From contig NC_053392.1 in NCBI RefSeq assembly GCF_905171765.1, positions 341,651,010 to 341,715,009 on the forward strand: a DNA stretch of 64,000 nt, in the 5' to 3' direction. Position numbers and translations under genes: made by a program. This DNA comes from Bufo bufo (taxonomy: Eukaryota > Chordata > Amphibia > Anura > Bufonidae). The notes beneath the pieces are model-generated. The model was not told the DNA's origin and made no database searches. It saw only the letters and a list, made by a program, of their open reading frames with translations. Of the stretch, positions 54,501 through 64,000 are shown in pieces (positions within the stretch are counted from its first letter, which is position 1; every line of letters starts with the position of its first letter).

Positions 54501-54944
54501 GGAAGGGCTAGGTGGATGCCCTTGGGAAACCCTGGCAGCAGAGTCTTCAAACAGCATAAGAGACTGCTGCATAACTTGAGGCTCAGACAGTTTCCCTGAT
54601 ATGCATGGGGGTGATGTGACAGACCGATGGGCTTGGTTTTCATGCGCCATCTGTGCGCTTTCTGCAGAAGACTGGGTGGGAGATAATGTGAACGTGGTGG
54701 ATCCACTGTCGGCCACCCAATTGACTAATGCCTGTACCTGCTCAGGCCTTACCATCCTTAGAACGGCATTGGGCCCCACCAAATATCGCTGTAAATTCTG
54801 CTGGCTACTGGGACCTGAGGTAGTTGGTTCACTAGGACGTGTGGCTGTGGCAGAATGGCCACGTCCTCTCCCAGCACCAGAGGGTCCACTTACACCACCA
54901 CGACCATGTCCACGTCCGCGTCCCTTATTAGATGTTTTCCTCAT
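51519..54944 (-). CDS. hAT-6 BED-finger transposase, 1141 aa, intact
   Basis: This is a nuclear hAT-superfamily transposase. It has an Arg/Gly-rich N terminus (KGRGRGHGRGGVSGPSG) and an acidic low-complexity region to about residue 280. A BED zinc finger follows at about 284-330 (VVCTLCHQSLKRG with Cys299/Cys302, TRHLHAKH with His323/His328). The RNase-H-like catalytic region has LTTDTWTSKHGQGRYISLTA, VVCDNGRNLVAALGLAGL, CLAHVLNLVVQKF and the helical insertion PTRWNSTLHMLDRL. The C-terminal dimerisation domain reads LACPAASVLSERVFSPAGGV, DKRSRLSTANVDKLTFIKMN. Length exceeds the usual 600-800 aa because of the N-terminal extension and an acidic insert (EEDEDEEEVEEDEDEA). There is no stop or frameshift. 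It is related to the decayed hAT-1 protein. Confidence 0.93.
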   Translation of the reverse strand: MRKTSNKGRGRGHGRGGVSGPSGAGRGRGHSATATRPSEPTTSGPSSQQNLQRYLVGPNAVLRMVRPEQVQALVNWVADSGSTTFTLSPTQSSAESAQMAHENQAHRSVTSPPCISGKLSEPQVMQQSLMLFEDSAARVSQGHPPSPSPGVEEIECTNAQPLIFPDDEDMGIPPQHVSDDDETQVPTAASFCSVQTEQEVRDQDWVEDDAGDDEVLDPTWNEGRATDFHSSEEEAVVRPSQQRSKRGSSGQNQNTRRQETPPATDRRHLGPSTPKAASRSSLAWHFFKQCADDKTRVVCTLCHQSLKRGINVLNLSTTCMTRHLHAKHELQWSKHLKNKEVTQAPPATSSAAAASASSAAAAASASSSASGGTLAPAAQQTWDVPPTPPPASPSISTMSHGSVQLSISQTFQRKRKLPPSHPRSLALNASISKLLAYEMLSFRLVDTHSFKQLMSLAVPQYVVPSRHYFSKRAVPSLHKQVSDKIKCALRNAICGKVHLTTDTWTSKHGQGRYISLTAHWVNVVAAGPQAESCLAHVLPPPRIAGQHSLPPVSSSSYSASSSSSSTCSSSQPHTFTNNFSTARGKRQQAILKLICLGDRPHTAQELWRGIEQHTDEWLLPVSLKPGLVVCDNGRNLVAALGLAGLTHIPCLAHVLNLVVQKFIRNYPDMSELLHKVRAVYSRFRRSHPAAARLSALQRNFGLPAHRLICDVPTRWNSTLHMLDRLCEQQQAIVEFQLQHARVSRTVDQTHFTTNDWASMRDLCALLRCFEYSTNMASGDDAVISVTIPLLCLLEKTLRAMMEKEVAQEEEEEEGSFLALSGQSLRSDSEGGFLQHQRPGTNVARQGPLLEDEEDEDEEEVEEDEDEACSQRGGTQSSLGPSLVRGWGETLDDNDTPPTEDSLSLPLGSLAHMSDYMLQCLRNDSRVAHILTCADYWVATLLDPRYKDNVPTLLPTLERDRKMREYKRTLVDALLRAFPNVTGEPVEAQGEGRGGARGRQRSCVTPSSSEGRVSMAEMWKSFVNTPQLSAPPPDTERVSRRQHFTNMVEQYLCTPLHVLTDGSAPFNFWVSKLSTWPELAFYALEVLACPAASVLSERVFSPAGGVITDKRSRLSTANVDKLTFIKMNQAWIPQDLSIPCAD

Positions 54945-54956
54945 TGTTCCCGTTCA

Positions 54957-55980
54957 CCACAATTTTGAGAATGGGAAATTTGGGAATGCTTTTTCAACCC
55001 AGAACAAAAAGTCTGCTTTTACGGTCACTACAAATAACTTGACCAGCTAAAACAGTGCAGATTTGGTTGAATAGAGATGTGAGACCTGTTTTTTTTTGCG
55101 CTGTGTGACAGGTATAGGTTTAATCACAGAATGACACTTCTATCAGCACGCTAGCGTGTGTCTTAGGTTTTTCTGAATGACACTATCAATACCTTCACTG
55201 TAAGATTTTCTTTTTGGGATAGATTTCAAGTAGGCCTCAAATACCAGAAACTAGTTATTTTGAGAATGGGAAATTTGGGAATGCTTTTTCAACCCAGAAC
55301 AAAAAGTGTGCTTTTACGGTCACTACAAATAACTTGACCAGCAAAAACAGTGCAGATTTGGTTGAATAGAGATGTGAGACCTGTTTTTTTTTTGCGCTGT
55401 GTGACAGGTATAGGTTTAATCACAGAATGACACTTCTATCAGCACGCTAGCGTGTGTCTTAGGTTTTTCTGAATGACACTATCAATACCTTCACTGTAAG
55501 ATTTTCTTTTTGGGATAGATTTCAAGTAGGCCTCAAATACCAGAAACTAGTTATTTTGAGAATGGGAAATTTGGGAATGCTTTTTTAACCCAGAACAAAA
55601 AGTCTGCTTTTACGGTCACTACAAATAACTTGACCAGCAAAAACAGTGCAGATTTGGTTGAATAGAGAGGTGAGACCTGTTTTTTTTTTGCGCTGTGTGA
55701 CAGGTATAGGTTTAATCACAGAATGACACTTCTATCAGCACGCTAGCGTGTGTCTTAGGTTTTTCTGAATGACACTATCAATACCTTCAATGTAAGATTT
55801 TCTTTTTGGGATAGATTTCAAGTAGGCCTCAAATACCAGCAACTAGTTATTTTGAGAATGGGAAATTTGGGAATGCTTTTTCAACCCAGAAAAAAAAGTG
55901 TGCTTTTACGGTCAATACAAATAACTTGACCAGCTAAAACAGTACAGATTTGGTTGAATCGAAATGTCAGGTCTATTTTT
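54957..55980. repeat. 296-bp tandem repeats upstream of the hAT-6 transposase
   Basis: tgagaatgggaaatttggga recurs at 54966, 55261, 55557 and 55853, giving a period of 295-296 bp and about 3.4 units. It begins immediately upstream of the transposase ATG. The same-period array in copy A (1-728) has clearly diverged sequence. Confidence 0.93.
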
Positions 55981-56029
55981 TAGGCGCTGGCTGACAGGCT
56001 CAACTTGCCCCTGATGTAATATATGGCCA

Positions 56030-56275
56030 AAAAATAACCACACTGTTGATGGTTAAATGCACTTGGGTGACACAGGCTCAGCCTGCACCAGATGTAGTAT
56101 ATGGCCAAAAAATAATCAGACTGTTGATGGTTAAATGCACTTGGGTGACACAGGCTCAGCCTGCACCAGATGTAGTATATGGCCAAAAAATAATCAGACT
56201 GTTGATGATTAAATGCACTTCGGTGACACAGGCTCAGCCTGCAGCTGATGTAGGATATAGCACAAAAAAACCACA
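56030..56275. repeat. About 78-bp tandem repeat, three units
   Basis: ttgatggttaaatgcacttg with gtgacacaggctcagcctgc recurs three times, followed by a diverged fourth. It lies between the 296-bp array and the promoter region. Confidence 0.88.
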
Positions 56276-56554
56276 CTATCGATGGTTAAATACACTTGGT
56301 GATAGCTCGTGCTGGCGCACCACAAGTCACAAAATGGCCGCCGATCACCCCAGAAAAAAAGTGATCTAAAAACGCTCTGGGCAGCCTCAAAAAAGTGAGC
56401 AAGTCAATAATAGCACTTCAATGATCCACAGCTGCAGATCGATCACAGAATGAAGTCTTTTGGAGGAGTTAATCTGCCTAATCTCGCCCTAACGTCGCAG
56501 CTGCAACCTCTCCCTATACTGATCATAGCAGAGTGATGTGCGGCGCTACGTGAC

Positions 56555-56615
56555 TCCAGCTTAAATAGAGGCTGGGTCACATGGTGCACTGGCCAATCAC
56601 AGCCATGCCAATAGT
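56555..56615 (-). promoter_or_regulatory. Putative hAT-6 transposase promoter
   Basis: On the minus strand there is a TATA-like TATTTAAG (56560-56567) with two inverted CCAAT boxes upstream (plus-strand ccaat at 56593 and 56608). The same layout occurs in copy A. It implies a ~1.6-kb leader containing the repeats, or a spliced intron; the sequence alone does not decide. Confidence 0.45.
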
Positions 56616-56774
56616 AGGCATGGCTGTGATGGCCTCTTGGGCCAAGTAGTATGACGCTTGTTGATTGGCTGCTTTGCAGCCTTTCAAAAAGCGCCAAGAA
56701 AGCGCCGAACACCGAACCCGGACTTTTACGAAAATGTAATATATAGTTCGGGTTCGCTCATCCCTAATTATTAA

Positions 56775-57167
56775 CCAAAGCCTTGAGTAAGGACTATAAG
56801 AGTGTGTCCACACGAGATGAAACAAAGTGGCTGACCTGAAGGACCTTTGTTTTATTTCAACCTTGTTAGCTAATAGCTATGTAAAAATCCACGAGTCACA
56901 TACTTGTTGTGGATTTTACTATAAATTTGCTGCAGTTTTCACCCTATTAATTGTAAAAGTTAAAAAGCGTAGTATAATTTCGCAAAACAGGTAAAATTCT
57001 GTGCAGATTCCACACTGTTTTTTCTCACAATGTGTGGATGATATTTGGTAGAATCTCATCCCGTTTGCTATTACTGGAATGAGCTGTAGATTTTCCACCA
57101 TCAAAATCTGTATAGCAAATTCGCAGTGTATGGCCTCTGTGTGAACATAAACTCTTATGTCAACACA
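56775..57167. other. Non-coding, no feature recognised
   Basis: AT-rich single-copy-looking DNA lies between hAT-6 and the Tc1 copy. No gene, repeat or element end is seen. Confidence 0.6.
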
Positions 57168-57169
57168 TA

Positions 57170-58783
57170 CAGTGGGGGAAATAATTATTTGACCCCTCAC
57201 TGATTTTGTAAGTTTGTCCAATGACAAAGAAATGAAAAGTCTCAGAACAGTATCATTTCAATGGTAGGTTTATTGTAACAGTGGCAGATAGCACATCAAA
57301 AGGAAAATCGAAAAAATAACTTTAAATAAAAGATAGCAACTGATTTGCATTTCATTGAGTGAAATAAGTATTTGAACCCTCTAACAAAAAAAGACTTAAT
57401 ACTTGGTGGAAAAACCCTTGTTTGCAAGCACAGAGGTCAAACGTTTCTTGTAATTGATGACCAAGTTTGCGCACATTTTAGGAGGAATGTTGGTCCACTC
57501 CTCTTTGCAGATCATCTCTAAATCCCTAAGGTTTCGAGGCTGTCTCTGTGCAACTCTGAGCTTGAGCTCCCTCCATAGGTTTTCGATTGGATTAAGGTCC
57601 GGAGACTGACTAGGCCACTCCATGACCTTAATGTGCTTCTTCTTGAGCCACTCCTTTGTTGCCTTTGCTGTATGTTTTGGGTCATTGTCGTGCTGGAACA
57701 CCCATCCACGACCCATTTTCAGTTTCCTGGCAGAGGGAAGGAGGTTGTCGCTCAGGATTTCACGATACATGGCTCCGTCCATTTTCCCGTTTATGCGAAT
57801 AAGTTGTCCTGTGCCCTTAGCAGAAAAACACCCCCAAAGCAAAATGTTTCCACCCCCATGCTTGACGGTGGGGACGGTGTTTTGGGGGTCATAGGCAGCA
57901 TTTTTCTTCCTCCAAACACAGCGAGTTGAGTTAATGCCAAAGAGCTCTATTTTGGTCTCATCAGACCACAGCACCTTCTCCCAGTCACTCTCTGAATCAT
58001 TCAGGTGTTCATTGGCAAACTTCAGACGGGCCTGCACATGTGCCTTCCTGAGCAGGGGGACCTTGCGAGCCCTGCAGGATTTTAATCCATTGCGGTGTAA
58101 TGTGTTTCCAATGGTTTTCTTGGTGACTGTGGTCCCTGCTAATTTGAGGTCATTAACTAACTCCTCCCGTGTAGTTCTAGGATGCTTTTTCACCTTTCTC
58201 AGAACCATTGACACCCCACGAGGTGAGATCTTGCGTGGAGCCCCAGAGCGAGGTCGATTGATGGTCATTTTGTGCTCCTTCCATTTTCGAACAATCGCAC
58301 CAACAGTTGTCACCTTCTCTCCCAGCTTCTTGCTAATGGTTTTGTAGCCCATTCCAGCCTTGTGCAGGTCTACAATTTTGTCTCTGACATCCTTGGACAG
58401 CTCTTTGGTCTTTCCCATGTTGGAGAGTTTGGAGTCTGCTTGATTGATTGATTCTGTGGACAGGTGTCTTTTATACAGGTGACTAGTTAAGACAGGTGTC
58501 CTTAATGAGGGTGACTAATTGAGTAGAAGTGTCTAACCACTCTGTGGGAGCCAGAACTCTTAATGGTTGGTAGGGGTTCAAATACTTATTTCACTCAATG
58601 AAATGCAAATCAGTTGCTATCTTTTATTTAAAGTTATTTTTTCGATTTTCCTTTTGATGTGCTATCTGCCACTGTTACAATAAACCTACCATTTAATTGA
58701 TACTGTTCTGAGACTTTTCATTTCTTTGTCATTGGACAAACTTACAAAATCAGTGAGGGGTCAAATAATTATTTCCCCCACTG
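57170..58783 (-). mobile_element. Complete Tc1-like transposon, copy 2
   Basis: This 1614-bp element is flanked by TA (57168-57169 and 58784-58785) and has the same ~212-bp inverted repeats as copy 1 at 3372-4985. Differences noticed are one base near each terminus, one just after the transposase stop codon and two in a TIR (ccatttaattg versus ccattgaaatg). Confidence 0.95.
57396..58418 (-). CDS. Tc1-family transposase, 340 aa, intact (second copy)
   Basis: The translation is identical to the transposase at 3598-4620. It has the same two helix-turn-helix N-terminal region and the same DDE residues in [19 protein letters not shown] and NPIENLW. It stands alone between the inverted repeats of its own element, with no neighbour in the element. 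Two intact, identical proteins in one window argue for recent transposition. Confidence 0.95.
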   Translation of the reverse strand: MGKTKELSKDVRDKIVDLHKAGMGYKTISKKLGEKVTTVGAIVRKWKEHKMTINRPRSGAPRKISPRGVSMVLRKVKKHPRTTREELVNDLKLAGTTVTKKTIGNTLHRNGLKSCRARKVPLLRKAHVQARLKFANEHLNDSESDWEKVLWSDETKIELFGINSTRCVWRKKNAAYDPQNTVPTVKHGGGNILLWGCFSAKGTGQLIRINGKMDGAMYREILSDNLLPSARKLKMGRGWVFQHDNDPKHTAKATKEWLKKKHIKVMEWPSQSPDLNPIENLWRELKLRVAQRQPRNLRDLEMICKEEWTNIPPKMCANLVINYKKRLTSVLANKGFSTKY

Positions 58784-58949
58784 TATGTATGCTGTTTGTA
58801 TTTAAGGTCAAGAGGATGCAATGATTTTATTTTTTGAAAATATAAACTGTTTTTAAAGATATGGTGAAAATTCCATCAATTGTTAAATTATGGGCCCATA
58901 GTCTGGACCCACTGAGTCTTAAAATTCTTGATGGAATCTTTAGAAAGTA

Positions 58950-60588
58950 CAGTCAGGTCCATAAATATTGGGACATTGACACAATTCTAACATTTTTGGA
59001 TCTATACACCACCACAATGGATTTGAAATGAAACGAACAAGATGTGCTTTAACTGCAGACTGTCAGCTTTAATTTGAGGGTATTTACATCCAAATCAGGT
59101 GAACAGTGTAGGAATTACAACAGTTTGCATATGTGACTCCCACTTGTTAAGGAACCAAAAGTAATGGGACAGAATAATCATCATAAATCAGACTTTCGCT
59201 TTTTAATACTTGAAAGCAAATCCTTTGCAGTCAATTACAACCTGAAGTTTGGAATGCATAGACATCACCAGACGCTGGGTTTTATCCCTGGTGATGCTCT
59301 GCCAGGCCTCTACTGCAACTGTCTTCAGTTCCTGCTTGTTCTTGGGACATTTCTTTCAGTTTTGTCTTCAGCAAGTGAAATGCATGCTTGATCGGATTCA
59401 GGTCAGGTGATTGACTTGACCATTGCATAACATTCCACTTCTTTCCCTTAAAAAACTCTTTGGTTGCTTTTGCAGTATGCTTTGGGTCATTGTCCATCTG
59501 CACTGTGAAGCGCTGTCCAATGAGTTCTGAAGCATTTGGCTGAATATGAGCAGATAATATTGCCCGAAACACTTCAGAATTCATCCTGTTGCTTTTGTCA
59601 GCAGTCACATCATCAATAAATACAAGAGAACCATTTCCATTGTCAGCCATACATGCCCACGCCATGACACTACCAGCACCGTGCTTCACTGATGAGGTGG
59701 TATGCTTAGGATCATGAACAGTTCCTTTCCTTCTCCATACTCTTCTCTTCCAATCACTCTGGTACAAGTTGATCTTGTTCTCATCTGTCCATAGGATGTT
59801 GTTCCAGAACTGTGAAGGCTTTTTTAGATGTCGTTTGGCAAACTCTAATCTGGCCTTCCTGTTTTTGAGGCTCAACAATTACATCTTGCTGTGAACCCTC
59901 TGTATTCACTCTGGTGAAGTCTTCTCTTGATTGTTGACTTTGACACACATACACCTACCTCCTGGAGAGTGTTCTTGATCTGGCCAACTATTGTGAAGGG
60001 TTTTTCTTCACCAGGGAAATAATTCTTTAGTCATCCACCACAGTTGTTTTTCTTGGTCTTCCGGGTCTTTTGGTGTTGCTGAGCTCACCGGTGCGTTCCT
60101 TCTTTTTAAGAATGTTCCAAACAGTTGTTTTGGCCATGCCTAATGTTTTTGCTATCTTTCTGATGGGTTAGTTTTGTTTTTTTCAGCCTAATGATGGCCT
60201 GCTTCACTGATAGTGACAGCTCTTTGGACCTCATCTTGAGAGTTGACAGCAACAGATTCCAAATGCAAATAGCACACTTGAAATGAACTCTGGACCTTTT
60301 ATCTGCTCATTGTAATTGGGATAATGCGGGAATAACACACACCTGGCCATGGAACAGCTGAGAAGCCAATTGTCTCATTACTTTTGGTCCCTTGACAAGT
60401 GGGAGGCACATATGCAAACTGTTGTAATACACTGTTCACCTGATTTGGATGTAAATACCCTCAAATTAACGCTGACAGTCTGCAGTTAAAGCACATCTTG
60501 TTTGTTTCATTTCAAATCCATTGTGGTGGTGTATAGAGCCAAAAATGTTACAATTGTGTCGCTTTCCCAATATTTATGGACCTGGCTG
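58950..60588 (-). mobile_element. Tc1-like element C, full length, inactive
   Basis: The 1639-bp element starts cagtcaggtccataaatatt and ends with the diverged inverse (aatatttatggacctggctg), flanked by TA (58948-58949 and 60589-60590). The TIRs are long (about 200 bp) and carry several mismatches, consistent with an older insertion than the Tc1 pair. Confidence 0.92.
59200..60234 (-). pseudogene. Tc1-like transposase, element C
   Basis: The original ATG at 60234 (MRSKELSLSVKQAIIRLKKT) is followed within about 45 codons by stops and frameshifts. A 198-codon stretch (59878-59282) keeps the catalytic part: [34 protein letters not shown] and SPDLNPIKHAFHLLK. The catalytic Glu of NPIE is Lys (NPIKHAF). 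The end is shifted out of frame near 59330. It encodes no functional enzyme. Confidence 0.9.
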
Positions 60589-60590
60589 TA

Positions 60591-61057
60591 GGTACTCTAA
60601 TTATTACTTAATGGAGATGAGAATCTGGGAATTCTCTATAATTAGAAAATTTTAAATGTTTTTAAACATTCAAAATAATCTACTGTAGCTTTCCTCTTTG
60701 TAGAATATAGCACTGCATACGGAATTAATACGCTCATGCTTATATGGCTATGTCATTCCCCAATACTCCTACACAGGAAAGAAATACTGTATGTGACAAA
60801 GCTAAAATGTAAAATACAATTTGAAAATCAATAAAGCACACAGTTACACATTCAGAAATCTTATCTCATAGTCATAAAATAGACGCTTGAATACAGTAAT
60901 TTTTGCCACTCAATTTATTCCTAAGGCCGGTGATATTTCAGCAAGTTTTGAAGTTGAGTATTCAGTTTAGGCCTAATATTTACAGGTTTTCACATGTTCG
61001 GTACATATACACTGGAAAAATAATAAATTTCTGATAGTTGGTGTATAGCCTCAAGGA
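60591..61057. other. Non-coding, no feature recognised
   Basis: AT-rich flanking DNA with no gene-like frame or repeat. Confidence 0.6.
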
Positions 61058-61065
61058 CTCCCACC

Positions 61066-61539
61066 TAGAGATAAGCGAATTTACCAAAATTTGTTTGGAG
61101 TTTGATTTGATTCATGTGGCCGGCAGATTCAATTACTGTAGGTCAGATTTTTTTTTATCCCAATAAAAAGTGCCCAAATACATGTATGATGTTATGGGAT
61201 CTCATAGGACTGCATCTAACCTATTTCAAGCTTTTTAATGCCAAGACAGCAGTAATAATGACAAACTGACAGTGACGACATATATGATTATGGGTAAATG
61301 GATGGTAGTCAATGGTAACAGCCTGTTTAATAACGCATTGCACTGTTGGATTTTTTATGTTTTAAGTTAAAAACAGTTTGCAAAAATTCCTTCTACTTTG
61401 TCTTCTGAACATTAGTATGGCAGCCGCCATTTTTAACGATTTGTGCAGGACAAACCACAAAAGTTTTGGATTTGTTGAAATCCAAATTTTTGAGGATTTT
61501 CATAACTAATTCAATTTGTGTCAAATTCACTTATCTCTA
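61066..61539. mobile_element. hAT MITE, 474 bp
   Basis: The ends tagagataagcgaattt and aaattcacttatctcta are inverted repeats. The flanks ctcccacc (61058-61065) and ctcccaac (61540-61547) match at 7 of 8 bases. The TIR resembles those of hAT-1 and hAT-6 (tagagNtgagcg), so a related transposase may have moved it. There is no coding capacity. Confidence 0.8.
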
Positions 61540-61547
61540 CTCCCAAC

Positions 61548-63246
61548 TTATGGGAAAATGGGGGGCCCAAGCACAGATTGTGCAAACTGAATAGAGAAAT
61601 AGTCACATGGCTGTCAACCATCAATTCTATTGGAGTTACAGATATAGTTGAGTATTCATTCTTCATTGTCTGCCTGAACATGGCAACAGATGTCCACCTC
61701 ACATGGCAGAACCAGGGTCAGGGGATGCTTCTGTACTGATAAATGGGGTTCCAGAGATGGGACCTTCAAATATCATAAATTTACTGTCTAAGCCAAAATC
61801 CTTTTAAGTTGAAGTAAATGCAATTGTGATGCAAATATACCGTATATATGAAAGCATAAATATCTTTCAGAAACTTTTTATGAGGAATGCAATTTTTCAA
61901 TCTATTCGGCATTGCAGTAAAATAAGAAACTACTATAAATAAACCATACATGTAGTTTTACTGAGGTACTCCTGAATGAATGCTTTCCCTTTCATTTCCT
62001 TCTTTCTTGGCCCTGCCATTATTTATTTATCTTGGATGGGCCATGCTACATTGACAAAATATCAAACATCTGGAACGTCATGCTATCTCTAACTGCTCTA
62101 CTTCATAACTCAATCTGGGATGTTCAAGCCTCTGGAAAGTTAATGTTACCCTCAAGTGATTAAGCTGGGATTTTGAGCTCTAGGTTCTACAACAGGATAT
62201 CCAGCTATTCAGTGCTGAAGTCACAGATGGCCTGTGGTGCAGCTGCAAAGAGTTTCCTGCGATGGAGGTTAAGAGGGTCCACAGGAAAAAATGTTCCTTT
62301 CCTGTTATAATATGTTTTCATCTGCAGAGGAAGACACAACCTTCACTGGAAAGTATTTGTCTATTCAGCACTCTTGAACTAAAGAGTAACACTAGAAAAA
62401 TTCACATTATTGAAATTCTAGAACACATGTAGTGAAAGCAAAAAGTTCACTCCTTCATGATTAAATATCAACAGGGCAAATGCAGCAAAAATTTAGAGCT
62501 GCACAAATACTCACCAAGATGAGTGTATACAATTAATCCAAAATAGAATGCTAGGTAAAGATGGATCTGTGATGTCCTAGCATATAGCACAGGAATCATA
62601 ATTGTGCCTAATGAAGAAGACATACATAAAGCATTTTATCCATAAAATAAGTTTATTGAATCAGTCCCAGTTTTGAAAAAAATAAATAAAATTCATACAA
62701 AAACTACTATACAAATTTTAAACATCCTTGCCAATTTTCCATTTTTTGTATGTGTTTTTCCTTGTCTTCAGACACAAGTAGTCTGGCTGGAAATTGCTGA
62801 TTGAAAACATTTGGGGAAAGGGAATGAGCAGATCTCAGAATATTTTTTTCAAAGCATTAAGATGTGCCTTAATGCCTCAGTATGAAAAACAATGCATACC
62901 AAGGAAGGTACATTAGAAGCCCATGTGCCTCTATGGGAGCCCTATAATGACTTTGTACAAAATGGTGCTAAAATACAGATGTGGATGACCGATATTTAGA
63001 AAATGAAGAAGAAGAAGAGGACAGAGAGAGAAGGGAAATGTCTGTATACTTTAATATGACTTTTGTGATTTAGTGACAAAACACAATTCTAATCTAAACT
63101 GGGTGTCTATGGTTACATTATCCTGTTGTTAGAGAAGAAACAGAATGACTGGAAGCTGAGCTGTAGTAAGCCGATACAGTCACCACACTGTGGATGAAGC
63201 TTTTGGCTTCTGAGTATGTTTACTGTGTTGTTTCCAGCCCCCAGGG
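61548..63246. other. Non-coding, apparently unique DNA
   Basis: No convincing gene, RNA gene or element end is visible. A short purine-rich stretch lies at 63001-63037. This is the longest part of the window not explained by mobile elements. Confidence 0.6.
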
Positions 63247-63359
63247 GCTGGCAAAAACAGTTGATAGGATTGCTAAGTATCGGACCACCACTGATATTAT
63301 ATAAATGACCTTTCCTCAGAATAGATCATGAATATCTAGAAAATGGAAAACCCCTTTAA
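63247..63359. mobile_element. Truncated TTAA-type MITE fragment
   Basis: The stretch ends ggaaaacccctttaa, with TTAA at 63356-63359, the form of a T2/Kolobok-like MITE right end. Upstream sequence (tcctcagaatagatcatgaa) fits such elements in general. No left end was found. Confidence 0.4.
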
Positions 63360-63388
63360 GCTGGCCTACACATATGATTTATGTCATC

Positions 63389-64000
63389 TAGAGTTGAGCG
63401 ATACCTGGATGTTCGGGTTCGAGAAGTTCGGCTAAAACTTCCCGAAAATGTTCGGGTTCGGGATCCGAACTCGACCCGAACCCGAACCCCATTGAAGTCA
63501 ATGGGGACCCAAACTTTTCGGCACTAAAAAGGCTGTAAAATAGCCCAGGAAAGGGCTAGAGGGCTGCAAAAGGCAGCAAAATGTAGGTAAATCACCTGCA
63601 AACAAATGTGGATAGGGAAATTAATTAAAATAAAATAAATAAAAATTAACCAATATCAATTGGAGAGAGGTCCCATAGCAGAGAATCAGGCTTCATGTCA
63701 CCCACCAATGGAGAAGGACACTTATACTTGTTTAGGCCCCAGCACCCAGACAGAAGAGAGAGGTCCCATAGCAGAGAATCAGGCTTCATGTCACCCACCA
63801 CTGGAACAGGCCACTTTCAGATATTTAGGCCCCGGCACCCAGACAGAGGAGAGAGGTCCCATAGCAGAGAATCAGGCTTCATGTCACCCACCACTGGAAC
63901 AGGCCACTTTCAGATATTTAGGCCCCGGCACCCAGACAGAGGAGAGAGGTCCCATAGCAGAGAATCAGGCTTCATGTCACCCACCACTGGAACAGGCCAG
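63389..64000. mobile_element. hAT element copy C of the hAT-6 family, left end (partial)
   Basis: The segment begins tagagttgagcg with the same subterminal gttcgggttcg cluster as 43265-43480 and continues past the window. The preceding 8 bp (atgtcatc) would be the target duplication. From 63666 it enters the family satellite, here with a 93-bp period. Confidence 0.9.
63666..64000. repeat. 93-bp satellite in hAT copy C
   Basis: ggtcccatagcagagaatca recurs at 63669, 63762, 63855 and 63948, a period of exactly 93 bp. The 141-bp monomer of hAT-6 equals this unit plus 48 bp formed by a second, diverged copy of the cagagaatctgg...catgtcata segment. Confidence 0.93.

Larger units (their letters stand above)
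43265..56766 (-). mobile_element. hAT-6, complete hAT transposon carrying Gypsy-B
   Basis: The ends are tagagttgagcg and cgctcatcccta, flanked by perfect 8-bp duplications attattaa (43257-43264 and 56767-56774). Without Gypsy-B it is about 8.2 kb. Layout from the right, in transcription order: TIR with GTTCGGG-type motifs, promoter, 78-bp repeats, 296-bp repeats, intact transposase, 141-bp satellite, TIR. Copies of the same family lie at 1-1292 and 63389-64000. Confidence 0.95.

Noticed and set aside
56919..57227. 102-codon minus-strand frame in the hAT-6/Tc1 gap
   Set aside because: It has low-complexity composition, no motif, and runs into the Tc1 inverted repeat.
1..64000. Host protein-coding, tRNA or rRNA genes
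   Set aside because: All domain-bearing frames are transposon-encoded. No tRNA cloverleaf, rRNA-like block or convincing exon with splice sites was recognised, although short exons in 56.8-57.2 or 60.6-63.4 kb cannot be excluded by reading alone.

Overview
This is eukaryotic, vertebrate-type DNA, most likely from a large, repeat-rich anuran amphibian genome. The organism call is an inference from the repeat spectrum: TTAA-flanked T2/Kolobok-like MITEs, a CR1 LINE with an 8-bp repeated 3' tail, Tc1, piggyBac and BED-finger hAT transposons, chromodomain Ty3/Gypsy elements and a Penelope-like element. I found no host gene, tRNA, rRNA or CRISPR array. Nearly every long open frame is transposon-encoded or lies in a tandem repeat.

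Left edge (1-2.8 kb): the terminal part of a hAT element (copy A), inserted in a 92-bp minisatellite that lies in the remains of another hAT-like element ending at 2752.

2.8-41.6 kb: one very deep nest of insertions, opened and closed like parentheses by matching target-site duplications. A Penelope-like host (2813-7363 and 41157-41577) holds hAT-1 (7364-41148, TSD ctaatgat). hAT-1 holds a Tc1-like element (8635-34973, TA), which holds Gypsy-A (9557-34346, TSD gagca). Gypsy-A holds hAT-2 (14229-33453, TSD ctatcagg). hAT-2 holds hAT-3 (14351-19611, TSD ccgccgag, with a CR1 LINE inside it), a piggyBac with an intact 650-aa transposase (21245-28807, TTAA), a solo LTR and TTAA MITEs. The nest also contains a young Tc1 (3372-4985), a small hAT (39522-40950) and a palindromic MITE.

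41.6-43.2 kb: TG-rich and 57-bp repeats and a possible LINE fragment.

43.3-56.8 kb: hAT-6, a complete element with perfect 8-bp TSDs (attattaa) and an intact 1141-aa BED-finger transposase on the minus strand. Its 141-bp satellite array is interrupted by Gypsy-B (45498-50835, TSD agagg), which has an intact 1443-aa gag-pol frame and LTRs that read as identical.

56.8-64 kb: a second, nearly identical copy of the young Tc1 (57170-58783), a decayed Tc1 of another family (58950-60588), a 474-bp hAT MITE and apparently unique non-coding DNA. The first 612 bp of a third copy of the hAT-6 family begin at 63389.

The genes do not form a cellular pathway. Each encodes the mobility of its own element. 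Likely movers, judged by intact frames and low divergence between copies or LTRs, are the Tc1 pair, Gypsy-B, the piggyBac and hAT-6. Recurrent features are tandem and alternating-orientation (palindromic) arrays inside otherwise unrelated DNA transposons.
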